A stretch of 64,000 nt of DNA. Origin: Quillaja saponaria (Eukaryota; Streptophyta; Magnoliopsida; Fabales; Quillajaceae). Positions 22,018-34,170 of the stretch are shown here, piece by piece (positions within the stretch are counted from its first letter, which is position 1; each line of letters starts with the position of its first letter). Below the pieces are notes generated by a model. That model worked only from the letters and a program-made list of their open reading frames with translations. It did no database searches and was not told the DNA's origin. A program made the position numbers and the translations under genes. Where the stretch lies: the NCBI GenBank assembly GCA_029379385.1, contig CM055608.1:16676350-16740349 (forward strand), read 5' to 3'.

Positions 22018-24375
22018 ATAGGAATTTAAGCATGCTTATGCTGGCTGCTAAGCTTCAATATTTTTTTCTCCTTGTTACCAGGATGCAATGCATTATGGTC
22101 ATATGTAAATAGAATAAGTAAAATGGTGGAAGATGAGCAGGATCACTTGATCTCTTTGTACTGCATTCCGGATTGTGGTACTTTTTCATAGCAGATCCTT
22201 GTGGTTCGCGATGTGTATCGCCAAAAGTGGTGACCCCACAACTCTTATGATTATTTCAGTTCAAGGAACCAAATATCATCTCTTGATACTGGCACATCGA
22301 CACAAGTGGGCTGACTTTCACCTGGATATGGCAATCCTGTACGCGTCGCCGTCCTTGTTTCGGTTGTGGCAGTCTGGAAGTACCCTTTGGTGCCCTTGTT
22401 GAGTTCTATGGTGGCGAACTCAATAGAGTCAGTTATAGTGATCTCGCTACTGTGTAAGGTTTGGTGGTGAAGATGACTTCTACGTACCATTTAATTTAAT
22501 TCATATTTTCTTTCTTTTCCTTTCTATTGTTGGCCATGGCAGCCTTGGTAGACCTAGGTCTTATGTGAAAAAGGCCGTTACTAACCCAAATAACACCTTC
22601 CCTATTCAAATTGAATGCAGCAACAAGAAAAAAAAATAAAAAAATAAAAAAATAAAAAGAAAGGATCCTACAAATTTTAAAGGAAACATACCGAAACAGA
22701 AAATGATCTTTTCCTTTGAAGCAAAGTGAAGCTCCTTTTCCCTCTCTTGATATTGATTGTCAATTAATAATACTTTTTAAGGGAAACAAATTAAAGAATA
22801 GAAAATTCTTGTTAAAAATCTGATTGTGTTCGATGTAAATTTTTCCTTTATTTTTTTTTATTTTTAACATTTCCACTGATATCTATGTTATGTACATATA
22901 TCGATTTCTAGACAGATCAATACAATGTTTTGATATGATATTTTGTTCCTTGTTGCAACTAATGTCTTTTTAGATTTTTCCCACTTCAATTATCACTTAT
23001 TACCTTTCTATATGTGTGCATGTATTAATATAGTTAGTAGACCGTTATATATCTTGTAACATAAATTAAATGTGATGTTTTCAGTAACTTATCAGAATTT
23101 ATTACGAAATGTACCACCAAAACTTAGGAGAGTGGCTCGAGTAAACACTTCAAATGTCATGCCTCGAAATAGTGAACCAACTAAACTTACCCCATCGTAT
23201 GTAGAGTGCCCCGTCCCTGATGCCATACCACGTTCTTGAAACGTAACATAATCCTTGTAACTAGAGACTGCTAATACAAAGGTAGTTTCTAGGATTGTCC
23301 TATTTTACTGTAAGGCAAGCTTTAATCATTTGTCTTAGGAGTAGTAATTTTATTTCCAAATATCAATGTTATTGGTGCCTTTTATTACATAAACATTGTA
23401 AATTTACACATCGTTTCGACCTCTTGTTTTTCTTTTTTGGAGTAAAAGTGTAGTGTATAATATTTGCTGAACCTGTAGCCGAAAAATGCTTCTGATTTCA
23501 TTTATCCATACTTTTTTAGTTCTCTTTATTTCTTATGTTTTGGATTGGCAAGTCACAGGGACAAAACTTGACAGGTAAAGAATTCATGATCTTAACTCCC
23601 CTTTCCCGATCAACAATGTGTTATACCTAATATGCTACAGTGATTCCCAAAACAATAATTTCCCTTTGAAGCACAAGCCTGAAGGTTGTGCCCACCCATT
23701 ATTTGGAAACTCAGTTGAAGACAATCACAATCTATTTGAGATTTTTAACTCCCTGATTTTATTTTATTTTATGAATCCTTTCAATGGAGCTCCTCAGTTA
23801 CTGTATTTGATAAAATTCTGCTGATTGACATTCACTAGTATGAATAATGTGCCTGAAAGTTTTAGCTCCGTCAGACAGCTTTACTTGGTTTTACATCGCT
23901 TTGGTGCTTATCAGTGAGCTTTTTTTAGTTCTATTGTACATTACAATATTACATATATCTTACTATCTTGAAATTTAGACATATATATATGCCTGTATTC
24001 ATGTGAAGTTAGAAGTAAAATTGTCCTTGCAGATTGGAATGTGAGCTGATAATTAACTCTGGTTGAACAAGTTGCATACAAATTGCTTAAGTATAGGAAG
24101 GATGTTAAAAAAGTCAACTCCCCTACTATTTAGACCATCTACCTTGTCAGCATGGTTTGCTTGACAACATTTCTGGAGCTCCGCTCTTAATTGAATTCAA
24201 TAAATAGTCATGGTGAGTTGCCGTTGGAATAAATAATTTGTTTGTTGGTAGTTTTAATTGCTGTGCACTGACTTTTACTAGAAGGATCTCCTATCATCCT
24301 TCATATTTTAACTTTCTTAAATAATTCTAATGTATTCTACTTTAGCAGTGATCACTTAATTCTGAATGATTTCAG
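22018..24375 (+). other. Remainder of MED27 intron 2
   Basis: AT-rich intron DNA after the Tat element. It contains a short A-rich microsatellite (AAAAAAT-type, about 22628-22660). No further exon is expected, because the protein reading joins exon 2 to the exon at 24376 without a gap. The overlapping open frames at 22175-22490 resemble nothing known. Confidence 0.6.
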
Positions 24376-26097
24376 GTTAGCTCTCAAGGCCTTCACGGAT
24401 CAGAAAAGGTGTTTCTTTCCTCACCTTGATAATGGACTTCAGAACACTGATTCATTTCCAAAGAAACATCGTGGTCCCCAAGAAATGTCTGTAGATCCTG
24501 AGATTACTAGAGATCTTTGGAAGCTTCTGGATGTTCTGTCGCGTTTGGAAAAGGAAGTTCCAAATGTGGAAATTTTCACTTTTGAACGACTGGATTGGTT
24601 GAAAAGAGCAAATTCACTTCCCTCTTCAACTAATGAGAGTTCTATAGAACATAATTTTCATAGTTCAAATAAATTATCTTCATGTCCAGTAGGTGCTATC
24701 ATCGTTGAGAAGGTTGCTATAATAGAGTTGCTATGTCCTTCTGTCTTCAGAGTGGTTGTTTCATTGCATCCTTCCGGTTCTATTGATCCGGATGACGTGG
24801 CATTCTTTTCTCCTGACGAGGTATGTTTCATAATCAGAAAACATATTCTTGATCTTTGTTTTTATTACTCTTCTTTTTTTTACCCTCTTTAACGATTACA
24901 TGTTATACTCAACCTGTTTGACACTTAAATGAAGCATTGTACATGTTGTTCATCAATGGCATTTAAATGTTTATTAGGATCTTAAGAAACGGTGGAAAGT
25001 ATGGACAGCAAGTAGTTTTATCCTTTTAGATGGCTATGCTGATGCTTTTGTAGGGGTAAAAGGTGAGTTTTAAAGTACTATAGGGTTTACATTTTTTATT
25101 TATGTAAGGAAAGAATTGTCTGAGTTTGGAAGAAAGAGAGAAAAGGTCATTCAAGTGGCTATTCTGTGGCACTAAAAAGCAAAGAAGTAGAAATGTGGGA
25201 GAGAAGGAAGTTGGCAGTTGGCACGCTGTGATGCAGGGAAAAGAAGATATTAGAAGAGTTACTGTGGCAATTTAATGATAAGTGGTTTTATATCCTTTGA
25301 AGGTTGTTTTAGTTATTTTATTATGTATGGCTAGGATAGATTAGATAAACGGTCACGATTAGATCCTTTGTAACTACTTGTATTGTAATCTTGTATATGT
25401 TATGTTTTATATCCGTAATTTCCTATGTTTTATAATTGCTTACCTACCTGGTCCAATGTGTATTTACCTACTTACATTCTTCAACAGGGTGGAAGCTATG
25501 TTGATGCAAGGGGATTTTCAGTGCATCAAGTATTTAGACGCATCACGGTATATTCTCTGTTACTCAACTCCTGTTTGTTGTAATTCTCGTGATGGATCTG
25601 TTGGCTTGAACATTATATCTTCTACTACAAGAATACGCAGCTAAAGCTCTGCAGTATTTTCTTGGAAGTCAAGCTGACACAGCTCTTTATTCTCTTTTGG
25701 TACCCACTTGGTCGTTATTTTGTCTATTGTTTGCTTTGGTGTTTAGCAATGTATTCAACACATAGGTTTTCTGAACTTTCTGCATTTTGATGTAGCATTG
25801 GATTTGCAGCTACCAAACATTGTTTACTAAAACATGCAGGTTTGACTCTCTTTTCCCAACTTCTTAAGATTTCTATAGCAGTTGTATATTTTCAAATTTT
25901 CAATTTATTGGTGATGTAGTAAATGTGGACGGCTGCTTGCAATGGACAGACAGAAAGCTTCAATGTTATCCCCTGTCCACCGTCCTTACTGGCTGTTTTC
26001 CATGTCAAACATCTCTGCCACCATTTCGTCAACGAAGGACCAGAACATTGATGTTGCTCAGGCTTATCATGTTGGTTGTTCTTAGGAGGAGTTGTAG

Positions 26098-28969
26098 TAA
26101 TATATATTTAAACACAGTAAGTTTAGAAAGCATCCGATTCATTACCTTTCCCTGTTGAAAATAATAAACTTTATTTTCCTATGATAAATTGTTAGTGGAA
26201 GTTAAAAAGGTGTGAATTATTTTGATGTAATGGGTTTTAAGAGGTAGTTAATTTCTTATAACGGGTGGCTATAAATTATTGTGTGCTAGTGGAAGTTTTT
26301 ATTTTTATTTTTTTGTTAATGTGTAATAAAATTGTAGTAATGGGTTGGAGTCCTTAATGTCTAGGATAATGGGTGTTAAAGTCATATTAGTGCACATTTA
26401 GTTGTGTGACTTTATAGTTGCTATTATGATTCTTATAAATACCTATTGTATGTTTTCAATTTGATATCAAGCAAAGTAAAAATTGTCTTTTGAGTATTCC
26501 AATTTGTTCATCATCTTCAATTTTATGTGTTGTGCTCACCACATTTTCTATCATTCCCTTCCACCACCACCGTCCCCCAGCCCCCCAACCAAACACCCCC
26601 CCCCCCCCCCCCCCCCACAACAAAAAAACAAAAAAACAAAAAAAAAACTGAGAATGGTTTCACTCTCAGAAGAAGGTTCCCTAAACATCCATTGGTATCT
26701 GCAGCTTTCATGATTGATAGTTGTTCCATATCTTAAGTTGGCATCCAGTGCCATTGTGAATCTCTGACTCCAATGTCCATTGGCATATGCTTCCATAATC
26801 ATTTTTGACGCCTTTAAAGAATTTTGATTATTACGGGCTTCATTACATTCTTTCCATATACTTGTTAGTTTATTTGGATTGTTTACATAGAACAGACTTG
26901 AATTGGGTGAAATAGTGGTCCTGTAGAATCCCTTTTACAGGTATAATGAGTTGCAAAATAGTGAATTCAAATTGAGAACTTCATCCCATTCTGTTTTGTT
27001 GATGTAAAAATTGCAGCTGGTTGCCATTTCCTGAAGTTTAGTCAGCTTGTGAAAAATATTAATAACTCTTATATTCAATAGACCTTCTCTTACATTTTAG
27101 GTTTTGGTGCTTGAGTCAATATGTGGAATTGCACCTATGCTACTGAAAGTTTCGTCTCTGGTGCTGCAATCAGCGAGAGAGAAGGATGTTTCGATGGGAG
27201 CAAGCTGCAGCAACCCCAAATTCCTAGTTTTTAGGGTTTAACAATGACCCATGTATTACATTTCTCAGATGTTCATGTACTATTCTTTGCTATATGTTCA
27301 GGAGTACTAAGTTGCTCCTAGTTGTTGAGTATCTGGGTGTAATTCTTAGTTGAATTAGTGTCTCGCAAATTTGACAATTTTTCCTTATCTATAATTATTC
27401 TGAATTTACCTACTTTCCCTTGTTTCCTATTTTTACCTTCTGATCTCTGATTACTAGGGCCGAAGAAAGAGTAATGACAATGCTTCTGTCTGTAGAAAAA
27501 ATGAGCACACCAATTATCAAGATCAATTTTTGACCTAGTACGGAAAAGTGCGTGAGGGTTGGATTAGAGGTCAACCTGAGAAGCCTGGACAATGTGCAGA
27601 TATCATACAGGGTCCACTATTATAGAAGGGTCCCTTATGCTATTAAAGATATTTGAGATGGAAATTTTGCAATTGTAGAGATACCACTATTATTGTTATA
27701 ACAAAATCCATCTCTTCATATTTGAGATGGAGATTGCAATTATAGAGATACCAATAATTATGAAGCTTATGATAGTCCATCGCTTAATACAAATGCCTGC
27801 AATCCACAAATAGAGCAAGAGATCAACACAAATATACAAGGTATTACCTTGTGTGAGAAACTAGATAATAGATAATAGATAAAGTGAGTGTATGTAGACT
27901 ACTATTTCACCGAATTAACTATTGACCAAATCTTCTAAATATATATAAAAAAAAAAGTACCGAAATAATAGTCACAAATTTAGAACAACAGTTGTAGTAA
28001 ATAAATAAATAAATTTATATATATATATATATATATATATATGAATAATATTAGTAAATATAATATTATTCATGTATAAAAATATAGGTTTTATGGTAGA
28101 TATATAGATAGGTGTCTATGGAAGAAGGATGACAATGAGATAATGAAAAATTATATGTCTGAACAAGTATATTTAAGTACACAGTAAGAAAACCATAATA
28201 ATATATTAGAAGTATTAATTATTAGTAAGCACTTGCAGTTTTATGATGTAGCTGTCTAGGGTCTTTGTTATTAGCTATTTTTATGTAAAGCCATTTCCTT
28301 TGGCACAAATGTGCATATAACTGCTTTGTTTATTTAAGTCGATTTTCCTCAAATGTCAAACCCTTTCCAATAAAATATATAGTTAGATCTTATTACTTTT
28401 TTAATTTAACAACAATTCACATCCACACACTCACTCTTCAATATATGTATGTGTGTGTTCATTATAAGGTTCTCATTCCTTGATTTGTGCTTGTTCGTGT
28501 CCTGCAACCAAAGCATGGATGTGAATGAAGTAATGAAGCACCCATTAATTGATTAATATTGGTTGGGAGAGCTTTCTTCAGTCTACTCATGAGTGGTAGT
28601 GAGATTTAATTAGCTGCCACTCATTCATCTAATAATTGTATGAAAATCATCTAAGATATCCAGTAAATGAATACATAATATCTAATTATTGTGTGAAAAT
28701 CATTGAAACTATCCAGTAAATCAACAAATGATGCCGGAGATAGATTGAATATTAAGCTTCTTATACTTGGACTGAAGGCAGCTTCCTAACCCGTCATTTT
28801 TTTTTGGTTATATACAATAGTCATTTTTTAAGTCCAATATTTGGCTTAGTATTAGTTTAAATTTATTTATTTACTTAGCATAATTCTTGATTTTTCAAAC
28901 CTCATTTTAAATTATGGCTTGATAGCTCAAGAAACTATTATTATAGACATACTAATTAGTCTTAGAGAT
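26098..28969. other. Intergenic DNA downstream of MED27
   Basis: No gene is recognised. It holds a 21-base C homopolymer (26596-26616), an LTR-like stretch with TATAAATACC near 26436, two near-copies of ATATTTGAGATGGAGATTG (about 27648 and 27718), a (TA)n microsatellite (about 28018-28042) and a 50-bp tandem duplication with ATCCAGTAAATGAA (about 28629-28722). Confidence 0.5.
26596..26616 (+). repeat. C21 homopolymer
   Basis: An uninterrupted run of 21 C in a CCA/CCC-rich stretch, followed by AC- and A-rich sequence. Such runs are rare in plant DNA and prone to length error. Confidence 0.85.
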
Positions 28970-29084
28970 CAAGGGCGAACCCACCAGGGCCAGACCGAGC
29001 CCGGGCAAAATTATACTTAAATGTTTTTTTGACTACTATTACTCATATTATATATTTATATTTGGGAGCAATATACATTAATGT

Positions 29085-29165
29085 AAGTCACTTACATGGC
29101 CTAAAGGTTGAATCCAATTATCTTACCTTAGAGAGTCAAGGTTTGACTCCCTCAAGCCCCATATT
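29085..29165 (+). repeat. tRNA-like, SINE-like segment
   Basis: CATGGCCTAAAGGTTGAA (A-box-like) and CAAGGTTTGACTCCCTCAA (B-box-like) are about 45 bp apart, the pattern of a tRNA-derived SINE head. No duplication was identified. Confidence 0.35.
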
Positions 29166-29244
29166 ATTTCCTAATTTAGTTTATTTCAAAAAATCATATT
29201 AAAAGATTATGATGAAAAAATTTAATAGTAAATTTTTTTTGGCT

Positions 29245-29355
29245 TCCCACGAGTTTTCCCATAAGTATTTCTCGTGAGCTCAAACTCCTAACATTACTGA
29301 GGCTCTTTAACTGCTGAGCTCAAACAAGCCATACAACTTGAACCGCGCCTTCTTG
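29245..29355 (-). repeat. tRNA-like, SINE-like segment, minus strand
   Basis: On the complement, GAGCTCAGCAGTTAAAGAG and GGAGTTTGAGCTCACGAG resemble A and B boxes of a tRNA-derived SINE. The segment follows the plus-strand SINE-like segment within 100 bp. Confidence 0.3.
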
Positions 29356-30323
29356 GATTTAATAGTAAATTTGATAACAAAATTATAAAGAAATTTCCTA
29401 TTTTATAAAAGAATGTTGTAATTTTAATGAGATATTTAAAAATCAATGCAAAGTTAACTATTAGAAATAATGTTATTAATTTTCATAAATATAATATATA
29501 CAATTATATGACCTAATTAAATTTGACAATTCTTTTATTTGCTTTATGTAAAAGAATATATCAAAATGATCATGGTCCCCACTACAATATAATTTATCAT
29601 TGTAAATGCTATCTATGTCAAAGATATATATATACCAAAATTATTTATGGTTATTTACATGTTATCCTATTTACACCTTAATTAATGCTTAAGAAATGTT
29701 TATATTTCTTTTTATATTTTGATCCATATTTCGTCACAATTGTTTTTCTTTATTTTTTTATTTTGACCTCCACCACTAAAATTAGAAGGATAAATTCTTT
29801 TCTTTTCTATTTATTTATGAATTTCATAATTTTAATGATGAAAATCATAATTTTTTGGTTTTTATACCATCATTTGGATCCCCACTTTTATGTTAATGAA
29901 ATACTAAAACGATTTCAATTCTGGATGAAAGTATTGGGCTAAAATTCAAGCACATATAATGCTAAACTCTAAAATGATTTAGAGTTTAGATTTAAAAGCT
30001 TGAAAATTGTAGTTATGACTGAGTACTATCAAAAAGAAAAAAAATTGATGGATTTAGTTGTTATATATATATATATATATATAATTTTCTTATGATTGAG
30101 ATTTAATTATTATTTTTTGAAAGTTAGATATTTTAAAAAAATTAATTAAAATATTACTATGAGCTCGGCCCAGGATAATGAAAAATCTTGGGTTTGCCCC
30201 TATTGGAGATAAAAGGATAGAGGACATATACAGGGCATGAGAGAGAGAGATAGGAGATCATGCAAACCAGAAGAGGTAGAAAGCTCACACTTTGCGAAGA
30301 CATCATTAGTATCTTGGATCTTA

Positions 30324-30788
30324 GGCTGAGTTTGGTAATGTTTTTCAAAAGGGTGCTTGGCTTTTAAAAAGTTACAGCACCTAAATATTATTTGGTTAAT
30401 TTTTTTAGGGGTGCTTCTTTTATTTATTTTAAAAAGTCATAGGTGTTTTCAGAAACATTCCAAGTGATGCTTTTAAAAGCTAGTTATGACTTTTCAAAAT
30501 TAAAAGTACAAAAATCTCCTTATTAATTGTACAATACCAAATATATCATCAATTAATTTATAAACCATTAAATTACTCTTCCTAAATATATTTTTAATTA
30601 ATGATGTATATTTTTATCATTTTATATATTAACAACAACTTATGATTTGCTTTATCAAACACCTTGATCATTGCTTTTACTACCCACAACAACTTTTATA
30701 AAAAAAATTATCAAATAGGGTTATTGTGACTTTTTGATAACTGCTTTTTCACAGCATGAAAATCACAACAGCTTTACCAAACCAAGCC
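30324..30788. mobile_element. MITE (465 bp), PIF/Harbinger-like, TTA duplication
   Basis: Terminal inverted repeats are GGCTGAGTTTGGTAA (left) and GGCTTGGTTTGGTAA (right, complemented), flanked by TTA on both sides (30321-30323 and 30789-30791). A 3-bp TTA duplication with GGC-type ends fits Tourist-like MITEs. There is no coding capacity. Confidence 0.72.
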
Positions 30789-30791
30789 TTA

Positions 30792-31463
30792 CCCTCATTG
30801 CAATAAGTTTCTAGAGACCAATCTCCCTCTTGTACATGCTCCAATTACTTTTATAGATACTCAATTAATTATTCCAGAAACAACTATCTCGACAAGAGAA
30901 TTGTTTACATGATAATTCCTAATCTCAATGTTGCTCAAAATTTCTTTCATGATTTTGTCACTATCTTATAATAACTAGATAATAATTTAATTATAAATGA
31001 TTTTTATCGTAATCAACAATATATATATATAATTTTCTTTCGTCTATACTTTCTAATTTATTACAACTGAACCCTTTAATTATAAAATATTATAATTGAA
31101 TCTCTATAATTTTAGAATTATGTCAATTAAGTTTCAAATTAATTTAATGAATACACACATAACTAATATTTTACGGTGTGAGCAAATCATGTGATATAAT
31201 CAACCAATATAATATCTTCACTTGTCTTGCTTAGATTATATAAAACTTACAAAGAAAATATTAAAAAGTTAAAATAAAAGATGATATCATAACCACTATA
31301 GCAGTGACCTCCACAGTCCACCCATCACCACAACAACCTCACAGCCAAATCAAACTAAGCTCTTTTGACTCTTGGAAGCTTAGTGCTCCTTCTAGTAGAA
31401 GCTAAAAATCCACTTATCTCCAATACCCCTTTTCTTGAATTGATTTTTTGAAAATTTTATATA
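30792..31463. other. AT-rich intergenic DNA
   Basis: No gene, RNA or repeat boundary was recognised. Confidence 0.4.
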
Positions 31464-31468
31464 AATTA

Positions 31469-31872
31469 TGTAATACCCCAAAGTCTCATATTGGTTGGTA
31501 AAAAGGGGACTTCCCTTTTTTTTTTTGCCCTATATCTCTAGCTAGCATTTTAACCTATGCGGTGTGAGTTGTTGACTTTTCAAAGGTATTTGGGCTAGTT
31601 AAAACTTGAGGTGTTACAGATAGTATCAGAGCATTTACCTTTCGTGGTATGTAGGCCAGGGCCACACCACTAAGGGAAGATCTTGATATTAAGGCTTGAC
31701 ATGAACGTCAAAGATTCAAAGTGGAGGAGATTGTAATAACCCAAAGTCCTACATTGGTTGGGGAAGAGGAGACTGAAATGTATGTAACACATAAGAATTA
31801 GCTATTAAGTACCTTCTAGCTAGTAATTTAACCCATGTAGTACTTGAGCCAGTTAAAACTTGAGGTGTTACA
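31469..31872 (+). mobile_element. Complete TRIM retrotransposon, 404 bp
   Basis: A miniature LTR element with all its parts. The 5' LTR (31469-31618, TGTAATACCCCAAAG to GAGGTGTTACA) is followed by the PBS-like TAGTATCAGAGC at 31621-31632, one base different from the initiator-tRNA-Met site. Then come about 100 bp of non-coding interior, the polypurine tract GTGGAGGAGAT (31721-31731), and the 3' LTR (31732-31872, TGTAATAACCCAAAG to GAGGTGTTACA). AATTA flanks both sides (31464-31468, 31873-31877). It has no coding capacity and would depend on enzymes from another element. Confidence 0.92.
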
Positions 31873-31972
31873 AATTAAGTATGAGGTTTTCAAAAACCCA
31901 GGTGTTTACCATTTTCTTTTTAAGTTGGGGATAATTTAGTCATTTCAGTTTGATTTTTCTAATAAGGTTAGC

Positions 31973-33400
31973 TGTTGAGAATTGCCACCTAGTAATCTGG
32001 TATGGTATTGCAGAGTTTAGGCCAACTCAGCTTTCAGCGTGGTTCCTGTAGGTGGAGCTATTAAGCCTGCAACGGTCATATTTTATTTTCTATCGAATAT
32101 ATTGACTAAAGTTTCTCTCTTTCCTTCTCCGATTCTTCTTCTTTCTGATATCTAATCTTTATCATAACTTCAAATTCACATTTGATCCAAAGTCTCTATC
32201 ATTATAGTATTAGAGCTTGTTCCTAGCAATTATGGTAAACACGAGCAATTCAGCAATTCAACAATAGCTGGAAGAGACCCAGAAATTGGATGGTAGAATT
32301 GTTAGAGTCGACGATTGATTAGGGAACATGGAAACCCAGATGAACCAATTGAACGTGCAAAATAACAAGTTACAACCAAGAATTTCTCAATTTAAATCAT
32401 CATTTCAATGAATTGATCAATCGCTGACCAGGTCTTCACCTAGATTCTTAACAAAACCCACTATTTGCCACCAAACCCACCATTGAATCAACCACGAAAC
32501 CCACAAAACAACCCAAATGCTTAAGTGGAACCTCCCATTAAACCCCTAGTTATAGCTACTAGATTGGATCCACTGTACGCTTAATATGTCCTAAATTGAA
32601 ACCCAATTCATCAACAAGAGAGAGTAAACACCGAAATGCTCTCCATGGACGATGGATACAGCCTGTTTTCCAGACTACCTAGAGTCGTTTTACCTAAATT
32701 TGATGGAGAGAAGTTCCAAGATTGGGCCTATAAGATAAAACAATTTTTTGAGGTGGATAGAACACCTGAACATGTTAAGGTGAGGCTAGCTTCTATAAAA
32801 ATAGAGGGGAGAGCTTTACAATGGCCCAAAGCCTATATGGCTGTAATACTAAAAGGAAGAATTATGTGGAGACATTACATGGATGATTTAAACTTGAGGT
32901 ATAGAATAGCTTAGGATGGTGACCCGTTGGCTAAACTGGCCAAACTCATGCAAACTGGAGGAGTGAAGGAGTATCAAGAACAATTTTAAAACCTACTGAA
33001 TCAGTTAAACCTTCCAGAAGTTCAAGCTGTTAGTTTATTCTTAAGTGGTCTCCATGAGGAGATTGAGAGTGCTATAAGTGTTTTGAACCACACACTCTAA
33101 CTAAAGTTATGAATCTTGCTAAATCTCATGAAAATACTTTTACTGCTTTGAATAGGAGAACACAAATACACACAAAACCATACCATGCTTTGCCTGCATC
33201 CTAATTACCCTCACTATTACCCAATCCCTGCCCCATCCTTTAAACACACTTCTTCATACTAATCTAGAACCCAAGTGCCAGCTTCCTCAAATAAACTTCA
33301 AATTGTCCTTCGCACAAAATTTCAGAAACTAATAAACAAGGAAAACTCATTGGATAAGATCAGTGTCACTGCCACTGCTCAAAACATATAATGCTGGCTA
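31973..33400 (+). pseudogene. Ty3/gypsy relic: short LTR, decayed PBS and gag
   Basis: A possible LTR (31973-32201, starting TGTTGAGAATTGCCACC) is followed by TAGTATTAGAGC at 32205, two transitions from an initiator-Met PBS. From ATG 32232 the reading MVNTSNSAIQ, then an open block at 32636-32914 with LPRVVLPKFDGEKFQDWAYK and IKIEGRALQW, then KEYQEQF and AVSLFLSGLHEEIESAI, follow the order of a chromovirus-like Gag domain. Stops and frameshifts are frequent. No protease or RT follows. The Gag call is good; the LTR edges are tentative. Confidence 0.68.
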
Positions 33401-33639
33401 AGCCAAAAAATTTGGACCCCAATCAAGGTTTCAAAGAAAGGAAATTATGTGAAAATCTACAATTGATTCTCCAAGCCAGGGTCTAATCATTCTATGAGAA
33501 CGGCTAGTATTCTAGCTCAGGCTATATACTGGCAGAGTGAGCTCAAGACCAACAGCTAATCAAGTATCAATTTTTCAAGAATTCTACACACTCATCTGCT
33601 CATTCAAATTGCCAAGCTTCAAATCCATTTAAAACAAAG

Positions 33640-34170
33640 AAAGACATGAACTTTCACATATTCTCTTCTTTGTCAGCAATAAAACAAAGCTCTTAACTTT
33701 TATTCCTTATGTGTAAGCTTTGTATCTTGAGTGCTTAAGTAATTATGTGAAATCACCATTTTTCTTTGTTGTGTGTAAGCTTCGTATCTTGAGTGCCTAA
33801 GTAAATATGTGAAATCACCATTTTTCTTTGTTGTGAGAAATTAGAGTTTAGGATTAAGTTTGGTAAACTTCTACTCGAGGTAGTTCTACGGAACATTTAA
33901 TGATTGCTAAGCCCTATAATTCAGCTTGTCTAATACTTTTTGAAAAAGCCCTGTGAATTCAGATGTTACTTGAATGAACTTTCCAGTGAAGCTTGAAGAG
34001 TGGATGTATCCAGAGGAACTAGTAAACCCCTATAAATCATTGCTCAATCTCTATAACAATCTTTTAACTTTCAATTGTCAGCAGTGTTTGATTTAAAATA
34101 AAAAAAGCTTAACTTTTTAATCGATCAAACTATTCACCCTTCTAGTTTGCCTCTTTGGGCATAATATTAT
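33640..34170 (+). repeat. Copia-type LTR/leader relic with 62-bp tandem repeat
   Basis: A unit with GTGTAAGCTTTGTATCTTGA is present twice (33711-33770 and about 33773-33832). The rest parallels 52650-53100 in order: TAAGTTTGGTAAA, GCCCTATAATTCAG, GTGAAGCTTGAAGAGTGGA, CCCCTATAAATC, CAAACTATTCACCC. At the other locus this is followed by a copia-type gag, so this is probably a fragment of the same or a related element. Confidence 0.55.

Larger units (their letters stand above)
10992..26085 (+). pseudogene. MED27: Mediator subunit 27 (MED27) homologue, seven exons, with disabling changes
   Basis: MED27 is a subunit of the Mediator complex, which links transcription factors to RNA polymerase II in the nucleus. 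Exons by homology and splice sites: 10992-11277 (MQQEPQ start; ALERLGQASRHLADVR; EDASMRQHVEDIRSI), 11436-11591 (RQLQDSGLLNELL; SWGLHMPVVCP), 24376-24820 (LALKAFTDQKRCFFPHLD; FERLDWLKRANSLP; VEKVAIIELL; SIDPDDVAFFSPDE), 25488-25547 (GGSYVDARGFSVHQVFRRIT), 25632-25699 (AKALQYFLGSQADTALYSLL), 25796-25839 (WICSYQTLFTKTC) and 25920-26085 (KCGRLLAMDRQKASML to a stop at 26083). ATG 10992 is preferred over the upstream in-frame GTG. Exon 2 is one base short after GAGGTTGCT, and the correct frame (AWKRQLA) then meets TGA. The exon 4/5 junction is out of frame with canonical GT-AG sites, and the TAG at 26083 is followed by GAG GAG TTG TAG, hinting at a premature stop. Intron 2 is about 12.8 kb because of a retroelement. 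Identity is secure; loss of function is likely unless these are assembly errors. Confidence 0.85.
28970..30205. mobile_element. Candidate 1.2-kb non-autonomous DNA transposon with imperfect TIRs
   Basis: The left end reads CAAGGGCGAACCCA and the right end, complemented, CAATAGGGGCAAACCCA. GAGAT lies immediately outside both ends (28965-28969 and 30206-30210). CAGGGGC-like termini recall hAT elements, but those duplicate 8 bp, so the superfamily is open. The interior has no transposase; an 85-aa open frame at 29685-29942 is low-complexity. Two tRNA-like segments lie inside. Confidence 0.5.

Noticed and set aside
22175..22490. Possible small gene in MED27 intron 2
   Set aside because: Frames on both strands overlap and neither resembles a known protein; the MED27 reading needs no exon here.
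26483..26802. Overlapping open frames on both strands rich in proline or glycine
   Set aside because: They are produced by the C homopolymer and neighbouring CCA/CCC-rich DNA, which is open in several frames on both strands.
29685..29942. 85-aa frame rich in F, I and L
   Set aside because: Low-complexity AT-rich DNA inside a candidate non-autonomous transposon; the membrane-like look comes from base composition.
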